Source: Auriscalpium vulgare
Lineage: Eukaryota > Basidiomycota > Agaricomycetes > Russulales > Auriscalpiaceae
Direction of reading: 5' to 3'
DNA length: 64,000 nucleotides
NCBI GenBank assembly: GCA_019915015.1
Contig: JAHBBC010000002.1
Span: 2,542,001-2,606,000, forward strand
Below, one piece after another: positions 41,949 through 52,639 of this stretch. The notes under the pieces were generated by a model. It made no database searches and was not told where the DNA came from. It saw only the letters and a list, made by a program, of their open reading frames with translations. The position numbers and the translations under genes are program-made. Position 1 is the stretch's first letter. Each line of letters opens with the position of its first letter.

Positions 41949-44421
41949 TGGCACGTTCTCAGGATGGAAATCACAGCTGTGCATACCAGAATTCTACGTG
42001 GTAGGGCATCGCTGCACACCGCAAGGAAGGATGGCAGACGAAGAAAAGGTCGCGAAGATTCGCAATTGGGGGCCGTGCACGGACCTCTCAGACGTACGGG
42101 CTTTCTTGGGGACAGTTGGAGTCCTGCGCATCTTTATCCAAAACTTTGCGCACCGAGCCCATGCCTTGACACACCTGACGAGGAAGGACGTCCCGTTCGA
42201 ATGGGGACCCGAACAGTCGCGAGCTATGGAGGACCTCAAGGAGGCAGTCCTCGCATCACCAGCGCTCCTACCGATTGATTACACGTCGGAGGCCCCCGTG
42301 ATCCTAGCGGTAGACACCTCGTACATCGCGGTGGGTTTCCTATTGAGTCAGGCGGACCCCAACACCCCCCAAGACAGGAAGAGACGCCGATATTCTCGAT
42401 TTGGTAGCATCGCGCTAAACGATCGCGAAGCGCGGTTCTCGCAGCCCAAGCTGGAGCTCTATGGTCTTTTTCGAGCCCTGCGGGCCCTTAAAGTCTACCT
42501 GATAGGGGTGAGGAACCTGACCATTGAGGTCGACGCCAGGTATATCAAAGGCATGCTGGAAAATCCTGACCTCGAGCCATCGGCCAGTATGAACAGGTGG
42601 ATTATAGGCATCCTGATGTTCCATTTTGAGCTAGTGCACGTGCCGGGACTCTTCCACGGGCCCGACGGCCTATCCAGGAGGCGTAGGCAACCAGGAGACG
42701 CTCTGGAAAAGGAAGACGACTTCGACGACTGGGTCGATGCGGTGTACGGTTTCGCACATATCGTAAACATGGTAGTCCCGAAGACAGCGCAAGAGAGAGC
42801 CTCGCGACGGCAAGCTGGATGGATGGGGCCAGGAAGCATACCAGACGAACATGGGGCTGGTTCAAGCCAGGACGCGATACGTCGCGAGGAGGCCCGGCGC
42901 TCCCACGATGAACCGGCCGACGTCTGGGCAACTACGGTCCAAATGCAACCCGCACCATTACAGGACGCGACGTATCGCGATGTTCCCAGATCAGACAAGG
43001 CTCATGAAGCTGATAAGCAGCTGGAACTAGTCAGGGACTGGTTAGGGACCCTGGCGCGGCCGGCGGACTTGACCGACGAACAGTTCGCTCGTTTCGCTCG
43101 ATACGCGCTCCAGTTCTTCAGGGATGGGGACCGCCTTTTCAAAAGGCACCACCAAGGCAGGCACCAACTCGTGCTGGGAGGAGACCGACGTATCGCGGTC
43201 CTCAAAGCAGCTCATGACGATGTCGGACACAAAGGCGTCTACGCGACGCGGATGATGCTGTTGGAGCGTTTCTGGTGGCCATACGTGGACGCAGACGTGG
43301 CCTGGTGGGTGAGAACGTGCCATATTTGCGAAACCCGACTAGTTCGCCACAGCCTGATACCGCCAACGGTGGCAACGCCGGCGAACCTTTTCGCAAAGAT
43401 GTATGCAGACACCATGCATATGCCAGCAAGCGGAGGATTCAAATACATCGTGCAAGGACGCTGCTCCGTAACCCACTATCCAGAGTGGAGAATGCTAAGG
43501 GCGGAGACGGCGGACGCCATCGCGAAATGGATTTTCGAAGACGTCTTGTGCCGGTGGGGCGCCCTGCGAGAAGTGGTCACGGACAACGGCGCACCGTTCG
43601 TGTCGGCCTTGGAATCCCTGTCGCATAAGTATGGAGTCCGGCACATTCGAATATCGGGATATAATTCGCGAGCCAACGGAATAGTCGAGCGGTCTCACTT
43701 CGACGTACGTCAAGCGCTCTACAAGGCAGCCGATGGAAATGCTGCAAAATGGTCCTCGGTCGCGTACTCGGTATTCTGGTCGGACAGGATAACGATCAGG
43801 CGGAGGATGGGCTGCTCGCCATACTTCGCGGTAACAGGAACGCAGCCGCTAATGCCGCTGGATATCATCGAGGCTTCATACTTGCTGCCTCCGCCCGAGT
43901 CTCTACTGTCTTCCACAGACCTCATAGCGCGCAGGGCAATTGCCCTACAAAAGAGAAAAGCGCAGTTAAGGACCATCCACGACAAAGTCTTTGAAGCGCG
44001 ACGTATCGCGGCGGTAAAATTTGAACGTGACCACGAAGCGACGATTCGCGACTACAATTTCAAGAGAGGCGACTTGGTCCTCCTACGGTTCACGCGGTAC
44101 GAGAAGTCATTAGATCGCAAAATGCTTCCGCGCTACGATGGACCGTTCGTGGTAATTGGCCGACGGAAAGGAGGACCTTACGTGCTTGCGGACCTCCACG
44201 GTGCGCTCTTCGACCGACCGGTCGCGGAGTTTCGCGTCCTGCCTTACTTCGCGCGAACGAACATTGCGCTGCCAGAGTTGCCCGAATTTCTGGACGTCCC
44301 ACAGTCCAGGGTGGACGAGCTACTTCATGAAGATAGGCAGGATCACGATGCCATTCACGAAGAGGAAGCAGACGACCCCACCCGGGAAGACGATGACAAG
44401 GACGACGAGATCACCGTCTAA
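41949..44421 (+). pseudogene. pol: gypsy pol, segment C, C-terminal part (RT thumb to end of integrase)
   Basis: The frame resumes with GTFSGWKSQLC, which directly follows the segment broken at 30966. It carries the RT thumb, RNase H (AVDTSYIAVG, LELYGLF, EVDARY), the HHCC zinc site (AHDDVGH, CHIC) and the DDE core (YADTMHMP, TDNGAPF, GIVERSH). Unlike A and B it has the whole integrase C-terminus with a GPY/F-like module (RYDGPFVVIGRRKGGPYVLA, about 44130-44190). The end is acidic (EEEADDPTREDDDKDDEI), with TAA at 44419-44421. I see no chromodomain. On its own the frame is open and unmutated; it is non-functional only because P and Z separate it from its start. Confidence 0.88.
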
Positions 44422-44462
44422 AAAGTACCGCCCAGCACTACGGCGACTGAGGACAGTCGATA

Positions 44463-44480
44463 TTTCAGTTGGGGGGAGGA
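44463..44480 (+). other. first polypurine tract (PPT1), not followed by an LTR
   Basis: The 16 bp tttcagttggggggag (44463-44478) is identical to 49752-49767, the tract directly before the 3' LTR. It lies 42 bp after the pol stop, the usual place for a PPT. However, the next bases (gattagacgg) are not the LTR start, because the antisense gene module lies in between. Confidence 0.7.
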
Positions 44481-44484
44481 TTAG

Positions 44485-44894
44485 ACGGTGGTAATTAGGA
44501 CTGAACAGCTGGAAGTACGGATGGAGACGAGTCAGGACGATAAGTCGAGGTCGCGAGCGCTAGCGAAGCTCGGACTGGGCAGGCACCGACTAAGGCTTCA
44601 AGGGTCTGGAACAAGGCCGAGGTCGCGCCGGAAACGCGATAGGGCACGCTCACACTGTGACACAAGCAATTGACTCTATTCACAACATAGCAGGATAGCA
44701 AATTCTATGTACACAGCAAAGAGGTAGCAACGGATAGCGAACAACTATGAACAGACCGATAACGAGCGGACAACACGACAGCGAGACGCCGAAACCCCCA
44801 CCTAGGACACGAGGAACGCCCCCCGCATCGAAGCACCAAGGCCCTCTGCTGTTGAAGCAGGGGCGACTCCTTTTGAAGAAAGGCTCGCAAGCGG
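44485..44894. other. no gene seen between PPT1 and the antisense module
   Basis: About 410 bp with no supported coding frame. It is probably the 3' untranslated region of the minus-strand gene ending at 44895. It includes gaggtcgcgagcgctagcg and gaggtcgcgccgg, words typical of the gypsy element. No inverted repeat marks an insertion boundary here. Confidence 0.4.
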
Positions 44895-46595
44895 CTAAGC
44901 GGCGGGCGCGGGGTCAGCGGGACCCTCAGCCGCGGCGGAGGGCGGCGTGCCGACATCCTCGAAGGAGGGAGCGGCGGCGGTAGGCATGGTAGGGCCGGGG
45001 GCAGGGTCCGACGCGGGAGGAGCGGCAGAGGCGAGCGGCGAGAAGGGCGCAGCGGGAGCAACCGGAGGCACGGGGGAAGGAAGGCGAGAAGCGCGACCGA
45101 CGAGAGGCACGACGGCGGCGCTAAGCAGCGGGAGGGAAGAGGCGATGAGAGCCGACGAGGGTGGCGCGAGGGGGAGGCGCGAGGCAGGCCTGGCCGGCGC
45201 GGGAGAAGCGGCACGCGACGCGGAGGGAGCAGGGAGAGGGAGGCGGCGCGGCGGATCGAAGGGGCCAACCTGCGGCGAGATGAGGCCCCCGGCAGGCGCA
45301 GGGAACGCGGGGTCGCCGAGCTGCTGCAGGGTCCGCCAGACCCAGTTCCGCTCAGCGATGATGCCGCGGGCCCGGGCGTCGAGCGTTGCGTAGTTGACGC
45401 TGATGGTGTTGAGCTCCTCCGTGAGCGCGTTGTAGGTCCGGAAAAGCTGCGGCGGGGAGTCGTAGCGGAGGATGGGGACGGCGCCGGCAGGGTCGGGGTG
45501 GTCGGCCCAGTCAAAGGCGGAGGACCGGGGACGGACATGGATGCCGGCAGGGTCGACATCCTGCGAGACTCCGTCGCTGCCCACCACGTAGAAGTGCGTC
45601 CCGCGGACACCGTCGTCGCACTTGTGGTGGCCCACGAAGCAGCGATGGCACTGGCGGCCGCTGACGTCCGTGAAGAAGCACGTGGGGTGGGAGTCCATCG
45701 TGGCGCAGCGGTAGCAGGGGGCGGAAGCCTGAGGGTCGGAGTGTGAGCGGCGCAACACGACGGACAAGAAAAGGGCGACGTACCTGAAGGCGGCGGCCCG
45801 GGAAGGTGTCAGCGACGGGGATCTTGGCGCCCTTGACGGAGGTGGAAGGGTCGGCGGCGGGCGCGGGGGAGCCGGCCTCGGAAGAGGGGACAGTGGCGGC
45901 GGGCGGAGGCACGAGGGAGCCGGAGGGGACGTTGGCGGGGCGCTTGGAACTGCGGACGGCTTTGCCCTTGCCCTTCGACTTGGCGGCGGCGGGGACTGAT
46001 CGGGGGGCGGGGAGTTTGGTGGCGCCGCGGGTGCGCTGCGCGACGGGCTCCTGCGGGTCCCCCGCCTCATCTAGCTCGTCGACCTCGGCCTCGGCGTCAG
46101 CCTCGGAGGGGGCGGACTCGCGGTTGCGCTTGGTGGGCGGCGGGGAAGCGCGGGCGGCGGCGCGGTGAGGCGTGGCGGAGACCGGGGGGCGGACAGAAGG
46201 CGCGGGGAGGGCACTGTCGGCGCGGGCCCGCTTGCCAGCCTGACGGGAGAGGGGAGCGGCGACGGGAGTGGAGTAGGGGATGGCGGGCGAGGACGGCGTG
46301 GGGGAGAGGCCGGAGGACGGCCAGGCGTCGACAACTGCGGACACGGCCCCGATCCTGTCCAGCACCTCGGACGGCGGGGGGTCCTCCCCCAACACCTCAG
46401 CATAGGCGGACTGGACACAAGGGAGGGTCAGCAGAGCGTCGGGAGCGAGAGGCCGTGGGCACTCACCGTGGCCGACTCCCAGTTCGCGGCGAACTCGCCG
46501 TAGTGGGCGGAGTCGACTGTGGGGAGGGAGGCGACGAGCGCTTCTACGGCGGACAGCCGTTTCCTGAGGTTGATAGGGCGGGAGAACGCAGACAT
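44895..46595 (-). CDS. antisense module gene 3: Zn2Cys6-like, Pro/Ala-rich protein, 529 aa
   Basis: Three exons fit exactly: 46595-46467 (43 codons), 46410-45784 (209 codons) and 45728-44895 (278 codons with stop), all with GT-AG introns in phase 0. The start MSAFSRPINLRKRLSAVEAL is helical. The middle is low-complexity with basic patches (KSKGKGKAVRSSKRP), like a nuclear localisation signal. Exon 3 opens with six cysteines, CYRC-x7-C-x8-CHRC-x6-C (residues 257-287), close to but not exactly the fungal Zn(II)2Cys6 spacing (the first loop has 7 instead of 6). The tail is Pro/Ala/Ser-rich. I infer a DNA-binding or nucleic-acid-binding role; no homologue is known to me. It is transcribed against gag-pol and lies between PPT1 and the 3' LTR. 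Confidence 0.62.
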
Positions 46596-46874
46596 GGCCA
46601 GGGAAGGGGGGAGATAGGGAGAGGTGAGGGGAGGAAAGAGAGAGACGGAGAGGTCGAGGCGCAACGCGTCGCGTTAAGACGGGGCGCCGCGCCAGCGTAT
46701 GGGTTTTTGCTTCCGACGTGGAAGCAGAGCGGGCCCGCCGGGCCGCGACAGGTGCGGCGCTTACCTTCACACGGCTTAGCGAGCGTTCGCGCGCGAGTCA
46801 AGAAGAAGGGATAGGGAACGGAATGGCATTACTGGGCCCTAAGGGCGCCTTGGGCAAATTACAGGAATCGCTCG

Positions 46875-48110
46875 CTACGCGGGCGCACCGGACCCAGACG
46901 CGCCATTGGGCGCGGGAGTCCGGGCGCGGTTACCCCCATTCCTACGACCAGCCCGTCGACTCAGGGCATCAGGAGGCCTCGGGCCCACGACCTCAACAAG
47001 GTTGGGGACCCCCCACGAGAACGCGATAGAGCCGCGGCGGATGACTCGGTGAGTAAGCGGCGGGAAGGGAAGGGCGGTAAGCATACGGCGCATAGGACCG
47101 GCACCGGCGAGGTGGTCGAGGACCGCGGCAACTTTGCAGGCATCGTACAGCAGCTTTCCCGCGGTGCCTTCGAGGCGAGTGACGGCGTGGCGCAGGTGGC
47201 TGGCGTTCAATTGGTCCGCCCAAACGAAGTCGCGAAGCTCCGCGACCAACTTGAGGCCGGGAACGAGATAGTCGGCGGCCTCACGGATGTTCGCACGATG
47301 GGCAGCCTGCAACGAGGGACTCGCGGCCGCAAGGAAGTCGAGGACGCCAATGTCGCGGGGGTGGGTCATTCCGATCACGGCGCGGTTCAAGGGGAGCATG
47401 AGGGCCCCGACCAGCCCGTCGGCGTGGTCGAGGTCGTCACTCAAACGATCGAGGTCGCGAAGGAATAACTCGGCAACACGGGTGGCAAGGCCGTCGGGAC
47501 GGGGGGCAAACTCGGGGCCGAACAGCGCTGCCAAGTTGACCTCGAAAGTTGCCCGGCCGTGAAGTTGGTGACGGTACAGCAACCAAACGGAGCGCTCCAC
47601 CAGGTGGGCCAAGGAGTCCACATGGACCACGTGAGGAAGCAGAGCGACGCTGGGTGGCTGCCCCGGGGCGTTGTCCCCTCCGAACGGAATATTTCCTACG
47701 ATATTCGCGCGAATGGGGGCGGTTTGTTCGTACGTTTCGGGAAAGCGCTCCGCTAGGTAGGAGAGCGTCGAGACGACGGTCATGGACGCGAGGGCCGGTA
47801 GGGTAAAATGCGACGTCTCGCGATGGTCCTGCTGAAAAGGGGGGAAGAAGCGAAGACAACGTCAGTACGAGGCCGGGATGAGGGAAAAGAGGGCCGCGGG
47901 ACGACGCACCAATAGGTCGGAGATCTCCTGAAGCCAGGCAACGGCGGCCGCGGGAAATGAGGAAGCGTCGGCACCAGGCAAGGGCACCTCAACCGGATGT
48001 ATCAACAGCTGGTACAGCCGGAAACGCGAAAACGCGCGGAGTAGGACGGCCTGCATGTGGAGGAGGTAGTCGGACGGACTGGGGCGTTGAGGGTTTTTGG
48101 AAAAGGCCAT
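46875..48110 (-). CDS. antisense module gene 2: hypothetical protein, paralogue of gene 1, 385 aa
   Basis: Exon 1 is 48110-47910 (67 codons, MAFSKNPQRPSPSDYLLHMQ) and exon 2 is 47831-46875 (319 codons with stop), with a phase-0 GT-AG intron of 78 nt. The frame is also open upstream to ATG 48377, only 16 bp from the stop of gene 1. I chose 48110 because it gives the same length and layout as gene 1. The segment upstream also carries a TATA-like cctatatgag and a tcgcgataac word shared with the region before gene 1, although that TATA is rather close to the ATG. Both proteins have a short helical exon ending in Trp-rich helix (AWLQEISDLL here, EWADKVNQLV there), an intron, then HFT and a long helical region. 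The C-terminus is basic (RRAGRRNGGNRARTP). Function unknown. Confidence 0.6.
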
Positions 48111-48393
48111 CGTCGCAGCCCCCTCATATAGGCGGCGCGAGTAGGGGAAGAGGCACACCATCGCGGCGTCGCGATACAGCGCGAAGACCAAAACACGAGG
48201 GTCTCGCCGGAGTTCCGGCCAACGTGGGTTATCGCGACAGATCGCGACCCAGACGGAGCCTCCGGCATGGGCCCAGGAGCTTATCGCAAGGCATCGCGAA
48301 ACGTGGCACAGGGACAGGGGGAAGCCGCACATGGCTCCTGGTTCCATTTCAATAGCTATGGAACATTCTACAGACATTGGCCCGGGAATATAC

Positions 48394-49642
48394 CTATTCC
48401 TCGCGCTCCATCAGAAGCTTGATCACCTCTCCCTCCTCGACTTCTTCCGAGCTGGCGATGGGCGGCGGTATCTCCCCGGCGTAGGTAGGAGACGCGGAGG
48501 GGGCCGTCGGCGCTGGTACCGTGGGGTGTGCGGGGAAGGGAAGAGGGCCCGGCTGGTCCGAGGGATGGACTATGGAATCGAAGCCTAGGGGTATCTCAGC
48601 TATGGCTTGGGAGGAGGAGATGTGCGAGAGGCGCGCAGAACTGATCTGCTCGATGGCGCGAATCGAGGCCACGCTGATATCCTGGACCAGGAAGTCTGCG
48701 GGCTGGAGGTTGGCCAGGAGGCGGGACCCTAATCCCCATGCGTCTAGCATCCCGCCCATACAGGTTGCCATCGCGGCCCAGCGCATGTCGAGGCGATCCA
48801 ACACCAGTGGCCAGTCCGCCCAAATATCGCGAAACGTGTCGAAGGCCTCAGAAATGGTGGTAAAGTCCCGTAACATATCCACCGAGTCCTCCGCGAGGCC
48901 CCCCAACAGGTAGTACACCACGCCCGTGGTGAGGCGGCCCGTGTAGGCACGAGAGTGGGGGGAGCTGGAGGCACCACGGACGTGGTAGGCCAGGGCGCGG
49001 CACACGGCGTCTTCGCGGGTAATAACAAACATCCCATGGACGGCCCGGGCGTCGAAATCACGTAGGAGCCAGCTCTGCATCCCCTGAGGACGCAGGGTCG
49101 GGAAGGCGCCATGCAACTCCGTGATTTCATGGAGGTAGGATTCAACAGAACCGTCTCCGAAGTAGTACACGGTCCAGAGCCCAGCCTCCACGATGGTGAT
49201 CAAGACGTGGAGTTCCGCGTCGGTAGCGTCGGCGGGGAAAGGGGAGAACATCTGGGACCACCGCGGGCTGGCGCGCGCTGAGTCGGGGAGGGTACGCATG
49301 AGGGTGCCCTCGAAGCGCTGGGCGAGAGGGGCGGACGCTGGAACGAGCTTCACCATGAACTCGAGGATCGGCGAGGTGAAGTGGAAGGCAAGATCGCGCA
49401 GGCTGCGGGACGCGCGGATTGAAGAAAGGGTCTGAAATTGAGTTCATCATCAGCCAAGCCGGGAAAAGACGCGGTCGGGGACCAGCACGCACCACAAGCT
49501 GGTTGACTTTGTCGGCCCACTCTAGACGTAGCGCAACCTCCCGTTCGGCATCCCCAAGGTCAAAACCAGCGAAGGGAGCCTGCGTCAACAGGCGGAGGAG
49601 GTCGAGGTTGTCGGCGGTGGCAGACGCTGCGGGGAGGGACAT
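48394..49642 (-). CDS. antisense module gene 1: hypothetical helical protein, 395 aa
   Basis: Exon 1 is 49642-49493 (50 codons, MSLPAASATADNLDLLRLLT) and exon 2 is 49431-48394 (346 codons with stop). The intron is 61 nt, GT-AG and phase 0. A TATA-like gcatataagg lies about 65 bp upstream of the ATG on the minus strand, so the gene seems to have its own promoter. The protein is largely helical with no recognised motif and an acidic C-terminus (EEVEEGEVIKLLMEREE). Its exon plan and the residues on both sides of the intron match gene 2, so the two look like an ancient tandem duplication. It starts 128 bp from the 3' LTR. Retrotransposon extra genes in antisense between pol and the 3' LTR are known from some plant gypsy families; whether this is homologous to any of them is unknown. 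Confidence 0.63.
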
Positions 49643-49751
49643 CGCGGGACAGAAAGCGGCAAAGGGATGCTACAAGCGACGTTATCGCGAAAGGTCGCGA
49701 GCCCTTATATGCCGCCTCCGCACAGTTCCTGGCAACTGGGGACAGTTGCAG

Positions 49752-49770
49752 TTTCAGTTGGGGGGAGAAA
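49752..49770 (+). other. second polypurine tract (PPT2), adjacent to the 3' LTR
   Basis: tttcagttggggggagaaa abuts the LTR start TGATAGG at 49771. This is the position where plus-strand DNA synthesis is primed in LTR retrotransposons. Its first 16 bases equal PPT1. Confidence 0.8.
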
Positions 49771-50426
49771 TGATAGGTTCAGGCCGCGGGCAAGCGTGTA
49801 GCGAGACGTCGCGAGACGGGGAAGCAGCATGCGAGGCGCAGGGTCGCGGGAGCGGGGGTGATGGGAACGTGGTCCGGCGACCCAGGAGCAACCGGGACTG
49901 GCGACGGAACGGATCACCGGAACGGGCTAGATCGGGAGGGCTTAGCGACGTAGGTAGAGCCACTACTTAGGGAGCTGCGCGAGACGTTGCAACCTAATCA
50001 ACCTGTGGGCGGCGCAAGCCACCCACACCCTTTACCTCACAGAAACTGTAGCCTGAGGCGCTACCAGACTTAGGAAGGAAGGACCCCACCGATGTGGGAA
50101 CAGGTAGGCAGGCGGACAGGCAAGAGGGGGTGCGACGGCCCATAGGCGGACGCTTCGCACACGGGTGCGAAGCACTCGGAGGAGGATCCCGTAGAGGGCA
50201 TCCCCAGGCAGGTGAGTGTTTAGTTTGGTGTTTAGGCGGTAGGAGGTGGCCCCGCACGACCGCGGGGAGGGCACGAAGCGCAACAGCGACACGAACACCT
50301 TCCCCCTCAGCAAGACTAGTCACCCGGACTGGATCGCGACGTATAGGAGGCAGTGTTGGTGGTTGTTGTCCTGTGAGGCACTCGCCGCACGCCCCGCTAG
50401 GGTCCGTCCCGGGTGATAGCGTATCA
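49771..50426 (+). mobile_element. Ty3/gypsy 3' long terminal repeat
   Basis: A 656 bp copy of the LTR at 2594-3249, about 2% different by eye, with the same TGATA...TATCA ends and the same perfect hairpin (50152-50173). It follows PPT2 and lacks a PBS, hence a 3' LTR. It ends inside exon 2 of the minus-strand W-T-T gene, which it interrupts. Confidence 0.92.
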
Positions 50427-51094
50427 GCGTCATCGAGAGTCGGCGCATCCGCCTCAACCTCGACCCCGACACCGTCATCGAATGCGACCGCGACCGCATG
50501 CTTCACCTCATCCGTCTCCTCAGCCAGGAGTTCCCGGCACCGCCTGTTCCGAAACGCCAAGGCGCTGCTCGGCTTCTCCCCAGGCGTCGTCTCGAGGAAC
50601 TTCTTCCACTCCGGCTCGACGATGCCCTGCAGCTTGGATGCCCAGTACAGAGTCTGGTAAGTCTGGTACGGCGCAAGACGCCGGGACAGTCTGCCCGTAA
50701 GGTCGATGACACCCCGCGCGCCGGACGCGCTGCGTGAGTGAGCGCCGCGTGTATGGTTGTTGTACCACTGCTTCAGACGCTGATCGCGATATTAGACCAC
50801 CACTCGCCATGCGCCGAGGCAGGAGAATGAACTCACGACACGAATGGCTGGGGGTTCGCCGTCTTCGGTGACCACCGTCTTGTCCTGCTCGCTGTCTGGC
50901 CAGCGCAGGAGCCATGCTTCAAATAGCACGGGCCAGAAGTCGACAGTCTTTTTCTCCGCCTGGTGCTCCTGGTAAGCGGGAAAGTACTCCCAGAGCAGCT
51001 CTAGCTGCTCGAGAGTCGTCCACATTTTGGCGTTGACTTTGACCTTTGCTGGAGCGCCGACAGTTTTGACTTTGGCATTTTTGCGTTTGGTCAT
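50427..51094 (-). pseudogene. W-T-T-motif transposon-associated protein, copy 1, cut by the gypsy LTR
   Basis: Exon 1 (51094-50837, 86 codons) starts MTKRKNAKVKTVGAPAKVKV and holds MWTTLEQLELLWEYFPAYQE and FWPVLFEAWLLRWPD. After a GT-AG intron, exon 2 (50779 leftwards) reads RLKQWYNNHTRGAHSR and continues to PTLDDA, where the LTR begins at 50426. The 3' part is lost. The motifs W-T-T, (F/Y)WP-x-LF-x2-WL-x2-WPD and RL-x2-W(Y/F)NNHTRG recur in the gene at 61038, so they are paralogues. The family is, from memory, common and uncharacterised in Agaricomycetes; Trp-rich helices suggest a Myb/SANT-like or other DNA-binding fold, which is inference. It is transcribed divergently from the viroplasmin-like gene at 51529. 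Confidence 0.75.
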
Positions 51095-51528
51095 GGCGAG
51101 ATGCGAACGCGCGGAGGCCTGGATTGGTGGGTAGTACTTTGGGCAGGGAAAAGTGGAACGACACTCATTTTTCCCCCGCAGTATTATCTAGGTGGCACTC
51201 GTGGATCTGCGCAGGGATGCGCGGGTCGGTCAGCCAACCGAGCTGCCACGTGGTCGGTCGCACCGCCCTCTTTCCATTGGAGAATCCCGAAGCAGGTGCT
51301 TCAAAAGCAGCCAAGGTGCGTGGCCGGTGTGGCGTGGCTCCTTGACCTCCAACCACCACCACACCGCACATCGCTTGTTTTCCCCTTGTTGTTCTCTGCA
51401 GCTCTCATGTCCCCGCCCCGTTCCCCGCGTCTTCGTCCGAATCCCTGCGTTCCCCCAGCTTGTTGCTTTTATCTACCGCTCATCTTCTTGCCTTCTTGCC
51501 CTGCCGCCGTCGTGTTCAGCACCAAAAA

Positions 51529-52530
51529 ATGAGTTCAAACGGTACGTAAACGAGCTGATTGCAAACAGAAGAGTGCTGACACCGCTTCAGCTACCCCATC
51601 CAACGGGCCTCCAGGTATCCCTCCGCCCGCAGGATCTCAAAATGTCCCTCACGCCGGCAAAAATCGTCGCTTTGAGTACTACGTCGTCTCCGAGGGCTCC
51701 GAGGTTGGCGTCTTCGTTGACTGGTGAGTCCTTACGTTCGCCCTTTGTGAGAGCCGCCACTGATGCTACATCGTAGGCTTATCGCCGCGCCCCTCGCCGT
51801 AGGATGGCCCGGAGCGCAGATGAAAGGCTACCACGACTTTGTCAAGGCCTCCACCGCCTACCACCGTGCCATGTCGTCGCGCGTTGACTTCCCTTCCGAG
51901 CATCCCCAGAGTCTCGTGTTTCACTTCGCGAACCAGGACGCCGGCCCACCTGCCCCTGCGACTCACGCGGCTCCAGCCTCAGCTCCCACGCCTGTCGCAC
52001 CAGCCTCCTTGGCGCCGTCGTCTGCTCCCACGGTGTCGTCGGCTCTTAGTCCGTCTGAGGCCAAGCTGGAGTTGTTGGCCAGCACCCTGCGCGACGTCGA
52101 CATTGAGGACCTGCTCGCAATTGCAAGGGGCCGCCATCGTGATGACGGAGGTCCCGAGGAGTCCTCAATCATGAAGGTTTCCCTTCTCGTCAACCCGAAC
52201 CTGAACCCGCCGAGCGACGAGCCCCCGTGCCGCGTGATCGTGCAGCACAATGTTCCGGTATGTCACCCATCAAAAATCATCTACTTTGGTATGTCTAACA
52301 CTGTTTACCTACAGGACGAGCCCGACGTCCTGACCACGCTCGACACCGCCAACGCCTCCGCGCATTCCGGTACCGCCGCCTCCACGTGCCCCACCACCCA
52401 GCGCGACGCTGGCAAGGGCAAGGCCCGGGCCGCCGCACCAGCAACGCCGTCAATCTCTCTGTCCTCCTTCACGGACGTTAGTGCGCTCTCGGACAGCGCC
52501 TCTATGAGCCGTTGCTATCACCCGGACTAG
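51529..52530 (+). CDS. viroplasmin/RNase H1-N-like domain protein, copy 1, 280 aa
   Basis: Four exons (51529-51541, 51591-51723, 51777-52257, 52315-52530) join by GT-AG introns into 281 codons. Residues 32-80 (FEYYVVSEG, VGVFVDW, VGWPGAQMKGYHDF, ASTAYHRA) match the pattern of the viroplasmin or RNase H1 N-terminal domain: YYVV-x-G-x3-G(I/V)(F/Y)-x2-W, then GxxGA-x-KGY and an Ala-rich helix. That domain binds RNA/DNA hybrids or double-stranded RNA in RNase H1. The rest is Ala/Pro/Ser-rich with no RNase H catalytic domain. Head-to-head with the W-T-T gene (434 bp between ATGs), it forms a pair repeated at 60679/61038. A hybrid-binding role is inference from the fold pattern. Confidence 0.72.
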
Positions 52531-52639
52531 TTCAGGCTGAGTAATTAGTCTTATGTCAAATAGTTCATGCGATACCGAACTACTTCAATATGACTATCAG
52601 TTAATATACTTCTACACTGCAGAATCCAAATAGTTTGAT

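Noticed and set aside
44040..44421. A chromodomain at the gypsy integrase C-terminus
   Set aside because: A GPY/F-like module is visible, but the remainder is acidic and lacks the chromodomain aromatic pattern.
2589..50431. A single gypsy insertion from 2594 to 50426 with a 5 bp target duplication
   Set aside because: Flanks are tccgt and gcgtc, and the interior holds three pol segments and two gag copies, so it is a rearranged array, not one insertion.
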